Source: Streptomyces aquilus
Lineage (GTDB): Bacteria; Actinomycetota; Actinomycetes; Streptomycetales; Streptomycetaceae
Direction of reading: 5' to 3'
Length of the DNA: 64,000 nucleotides
NCBI RefSeq assembly: GCF_003955715.1
Contig: NZ_CP034463.1
Span: 9,920,001-9,984,000 of the forward strand
Positions 61,255 through 64,000 of this stretch are shown piece by piece. Each line of letters starts with the position of its first letter. Within the stretch, counting starts at the first letter, position 1. Under the pieces are notes generated by a model. That model worked only from the letters and a program-made list of their open reading frames with translations, did no database searches and was not told the origin of the DNA. The position numbers and the translations under genes are program-made.

Positions 61255-64000
61255 TCAGATTTCGGGAAGCATGACGGTGTCGGTGAAAACGATGCGCTCC
61301 TTGATCTCGTCCGGAGTGCCTGACTTCAGTACGGTGTTCTGCTGTGACGGGCCGTTGGGGATGAGCTCGACCTCGCGGATGCGTACGCGGAGCGCTCCTG
61401 GGCCCGGCGGGGGGACGAATTCGCGAGTCCATTCCCGTACACGGGTCAGGCCGATCTTCTTGGGAGTCGGACTCTTCAGAGCAACGAGGTGCCACGCGGG
61501 GACTCCGGTGGCGGTGGCGTCGAATCCGATGAGGTCCACCTGGGCCGGGGTCACGCCGATCGGCGCGTTGCAGCGTTCCAGAATCATGTCGACCTTGTTC
61601 ACCGCGGCGGCCTGTGACACCGATCCGGTGAGCTTGACGCTGAACCGGTCGGCGAGGCGTGTCACGCGGACGGTCCGGTCGGGCAGCAGGGGCACGGTGT
61701 CCGTTCTGACGACCGGTGACAGGGACAGACCGGCCAGGCTGTCCGGCTGGTAGCGGGCTACGGCGAGGCTCACCAGCACGTTGTGGAGCGGTGTCCCCTC
61801 CGTCCCGGTCAGGGCCACGTCGCACGACCAGAGCCCGTCGTCCTCGTGGTACTCCGGCTGGTGCGGTTTGACGATGACGTCGGCGGCCGCCTCCGGAAGC
61901 CGCAGGCGCGCGTCCGGTCCCGTCGCGCTGGAGACCTGCGGCGGGAACGGTGAGCCGGCGGGCAGGCCAGGAGTGGGGTAGAGCGGGTCACTGCCGGCCT
62001 CCGAGACGTAGGCCGAGAGCTTGTCGTCCAGGTTCGCACCCTCAGGACGCGTCACCACCGCGAGCAGTTCGCCGGCACCGGAGCTGTTCCACGGCGGTCG
62101 CAGGGCCACTCGGATGCGGCCCGCCAAGCGTTCGCGCGTGAGGGTGTGGGACGGGGCGTCGAGGTCTCCCGACTGCCGCCAGAGGAAGGCGGGCCGGGCG
62201 GAAACCACCACCGGCGGGTCCGGACGCGCGGAGCTGGGCACGGACACCGGGACCAGCTCCTTGGCCACGGTGAACTCGTCGACCAGCTCGGGATTGCGGA
62301 AGTACTCCCGGAAACGGCTGATCGCCTTGAGCGTGTACGTCACGGTGCGGTGGCGTGTGTCGCCGAACTCGTGGCGGAAGAGCGTCGCGGGCCGCGCCGG
62401 GCCGTCCGGATCGATCGTGAGCGTCTGGACAGGGACGTCGGTGGCCTCCTGGCGCCGGCCGTCCATCTGGTCCTCCCACCTGGCGGTGACGTGCAGCTCC
62501 GCGGTGCTCTTCGGATCGAAGACGTCGGACTGCGGCTTGAGCTCGGCGAAGGTGCAGCCCGCGGCCCGCGTCACGGTCAGGGCCGTCTCGGGCACGCGCA
62601 GCGGATGCTGCACGGCGTGTACGAGGGTGACGCGCCGTGCCGGGGTGGCCAGGGGATGACGACCTTGACCGAAGGCCTTCGAGGAGTACTCCGGCGGATC
62701 GGCCAGCTGGAGGGCGAAGGCGTCGGTGATGCCCTCACGCGGGAAGGTCGACATGTCCAGGGTGAGCTGCCGTCCCGGCTCCAGGCGGGCGACCAGCCGT
62801 TCCGCCTCCCATGTCAGCAGGGGACTCCCGGCCTCTGGGGTGGTCAGGTGGAGGGTCTTCGGCGGCAGGTCGGGCCACGCCTCCAAGTCCGCCCAGGCCC
62901 GTCTCAAGATGACCGGGGGGTTCGTGTCGCCACGCGCCACGACGATCCCACCGGCGGCCGGATCCGGGAGGCGGGGCTGTTCGGCCGCCTCGGAGGCCTC
63001 GTCCGGGGCGGCCTCCGGCGCCGGCGCGAGGAGTGCCCGTCGGACCCATTGCCAGGTCACGTGGGTCGCCACCGCCGGATCGCCGGCGAGGTCGAACATG
63101 CCGTGCCGTTCGGCGAGGTCCGGCGTGCCGTCGGGCAGCCGGAGCAGCCGCTTGTCGTTGATGGCGTAGCCGTTCTTCGCGGAGTACGCCGCGACGTCCA
63201 GTCCGGTCATGGGGTCGCTGCGGATCACCACCCGCTCGGCGGCCTCGCCGGGCGGAACGCCGAGGGGGCTGGTCGCCACGGGATACGCGACGATGGGTGC
63301 CGGCAGCGGTTCGTGGCGGGCGTACACCTCCGGCTCCGTACTGTGCTGGTCGGCTGCCGCGTCGCCGAGTGCGAGTCCGCCGCCCGCTACGTCGGCCACG
63401 CGCGCCCGCAAGGTGTACTGGCGTCCGAAGCGCAGCGGCGGCAGCGAGCCCGGCTCGACCCGGAACGACGTCCCGAGGTCGAGGCCCGGGTCGAGGGGTG
63501 GTGTGGCCGGCGGTGACCCGTCGATGGGCGGTCGAGGAACCGCGAGGCTCCCGCCGCGCCAGCTGGCCACGATCTCGTCCGCGTGCAGTCCGGTCCAGTC
63601 GCTGATCGCGGCATTGGTCTTGGTGTGGCCCTCCTCCGGTCCGTCCGCCACCCCGATCACGAGGGGACTGCCGACCGGCGGGCCGTCGGCGAGCGGCTGC
63701 CGGATCGTGTAGGTGGCCCGGCGCCGGTGGAGTGAGAACCAGTCGGTGCCGCCGAGCGTCGGGCAGACGTCGATCCGGTAGCCGAGCACCAGGTCGTCCG
63801 CGGTGAGGACGTCCGGCAGGGCTCCGTTCCGGGCGGCCGCCCGCTCCAGACGTTCGCGCATCTCCTCGCCACGGCCCCGCAGGACGAGCTGAAGGCCGCT
63901 GGAGCGCAGGTACGGCAGTGTCGGGGTCTCGGACGGGTGGGCGTCCTCGGCGCGAGCGGCCTCGCGCATCCGCTGGACCGCGACGTCCACGTCGACGGTC
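61255..64000 (-). CDS. Very large hypothetical protein, C-terminal 915 residues (runs off window)
   Basis: An open minus-strand frame from the right window edge to TGA at 61255 with strong codon bias. It is Pro/Asp/Arg-rich and mostly beta-strand by appearance (VEPGSLPPLRFGRQYTLRAR, VTARWEDQMDGRR, TVTYTLKAISRFREYFRNPE, GALRVRIREVELIPNG). It has no signal, membrane segment or enzyme motif I recognise. Repeated Ig-like or jelly-roll units and a role as a structural or extracellular-delivery protein are possible but not shown. It likely forms a unit with the peptidoglycan-binding-domain gene 103 bases downstream. Confidence 0.7.
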   Translation of the reverse strand, partial: TVDVDVAVQRMREAARAEDAHPSETPTLPYLRSSGLQLVLRGRGEEMRERLERAAARNGALPDVLTADDLVLGYRIDVCPTLGGTDWFSLHRRRATYTIRQPLADGPPVGSPLVIGVADGPEEGHTKTNAAISDWTGLHADEIVASWRGGSLAVPRPPIDGSPPATPPLDPGLDLGTSFRVEPGSLPPLRFGRQYTLRARVADVAGGGLALGDAAADQHSTEPEVYARHEPLPAPIVAYPVATSPLGVPPGEAAERVVIRSDPMTGLDVAAYSAKNGYAINDKRLLRLPDGTPDLAERHGMFDLAGDPAVATHVTWQWVRRALLAPAPEAAPDEASEAAEQPRLPDPAAGGIVVARGDTNPPVILRRAWADLEAWPDLPPKTLHLTTPEAGSPLLTWEAERLVARLEPGRQLTLDMSTFPREGITDAFALQLADPPEYSSKAFGQGRHPLATPARRVTLVHAVQHPLRVPETALTVTRAAGCTFAELKPQSDVFDPKSTAELHVTARWEDQMDGRRQEATDVPVQTLTIDPDGPARPATLFRHEFGDTRHRTVTYTLKAISRFREYFRNPELVDEFTVAKELVPVSVPSSARPDPPVVVSARPAFLWRQSGDLDAPSHTLTRERLAGRIRVALRPPWNSSGAGELLAVVTRPEGANLDDKLSAYVSEAGSDPLYPTPGLPAGSPFPPQVSSATGPDARLRLPEAAADVIVKPHQPEYHEDDGLWSCDVALTGTEGTPLHNVLVSLAVARYQPDSLAGLSLSPVVRTDTVPLLPDRTVRVTRLADRFSVKLTGSVSQAAAVNKVDMILERCNAPIGVTPAQVDLIGFDATATGVPAWHLVALKSPTPKKIGLTRVREWTREFVPPPGPGALRVRIREVELIPNGPSQQNTVLKSGTPDEIKERIVFTDTVMLPEI

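Overview
The window looks like a Streptomyces (or very close actinomycete) chromosome segment. It is very GC-rich with strong G/C third-position bias, uses GTG and TTG starts with GGAGG-type ribosome binding sites, and carries typical streptomycete families: TetR, HxlR and AraC regulators, a SigE-type sigma factor, a CebR box, CBM2-bearing cellulases and NB-ARC/TPR regulators. The many broken insertion sequences and truncated genes suggest an unstable accessory region, such as a chromosome arm.

Layout. 1-9 kb: small metabolic and regulatory genes (YjbR/MmcQ, AraC, quinone oxidoreductase, carboxylesterase, NmrA/HxlR pair), with two genes broken by internal deletions and a scrambled ISL3 transposase. 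9-14.6 kb: a defence-like locus with a 940-residue TIR / NB-ARC / TPR protein, a second broken TIR domain upstream, and helicase and BRCT debris. 14.6-25.2 kb: two redox/catabolic islands controlled by TetR proteins (DJ-1, aldehyde dehydrogenase and acetoacetate-decarboxylase-like; then a zinc-type oxidoreductase with two SRPBCC proteins), with an epimerase and an MpaB-like protein between them. 25.2-29 kb: integrase, F420-dependent reductase, transposase and RHS remnants around an intact SigE-type sigma factor and its partner. 29-33.5 kb: secreted proteins. 33.5-38.6 kb: an insertion-sequence graveyard with a MurG-like gene cut off at an IS5-family element and an SMI1/KNR4 gene. 38.9-43.2 kb: a cellulose-attack cluster (expansin-like, Cip1-like and GH5 endoglucanase, all with CBM2) behind a perfect CebR operator, flanked by inverted copies of a plasmid replication-relaxation gene fragment. 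44-48 kb: two regulators. 48.2-58.9 kb: the most striking region, below. 58.9-64 kb: IS debris, then a peptidoglycan-binding-domain protein and a very large protein that runs off the window.

The 48.2-58.9 kb block is a tightly packed, single-direction cluster. It starts with a 55-codon gene with an excellent ribosome binding site, whose product looks like a RiPP precursor (one arginine, basic/hydrophobic N-terminal half, very acidic C-terminal half). It is followed by an arginase-fold ureohydrolase, a helical-repeat protein, a MATE exporter, a PQQ-type beta-propeller, an M3 metallopeptidase, an O-methyltransferase, an SDR, a DegT-type PLP aminotransferase, a JmjC/cupin oxygenase and a VOC protein. 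An XRE/NB-ARC/TPR regulator is divergent from it across a palindromic site. None of the hallmark enzymes of known RiPP classes is present (LanB/M/KC/L, YcaO, radical SAM, ATP-grasp), so this is my candidate for an undescribed peptide natural-product system. The assignment is inference from gene content and arrangement.

Limits: all identifications come from reading translations and motifs by eye. No database search, alignment score or structure prediction was run. Edges of pseudogenes and IS fragments are approximate to about 10-30 bases.
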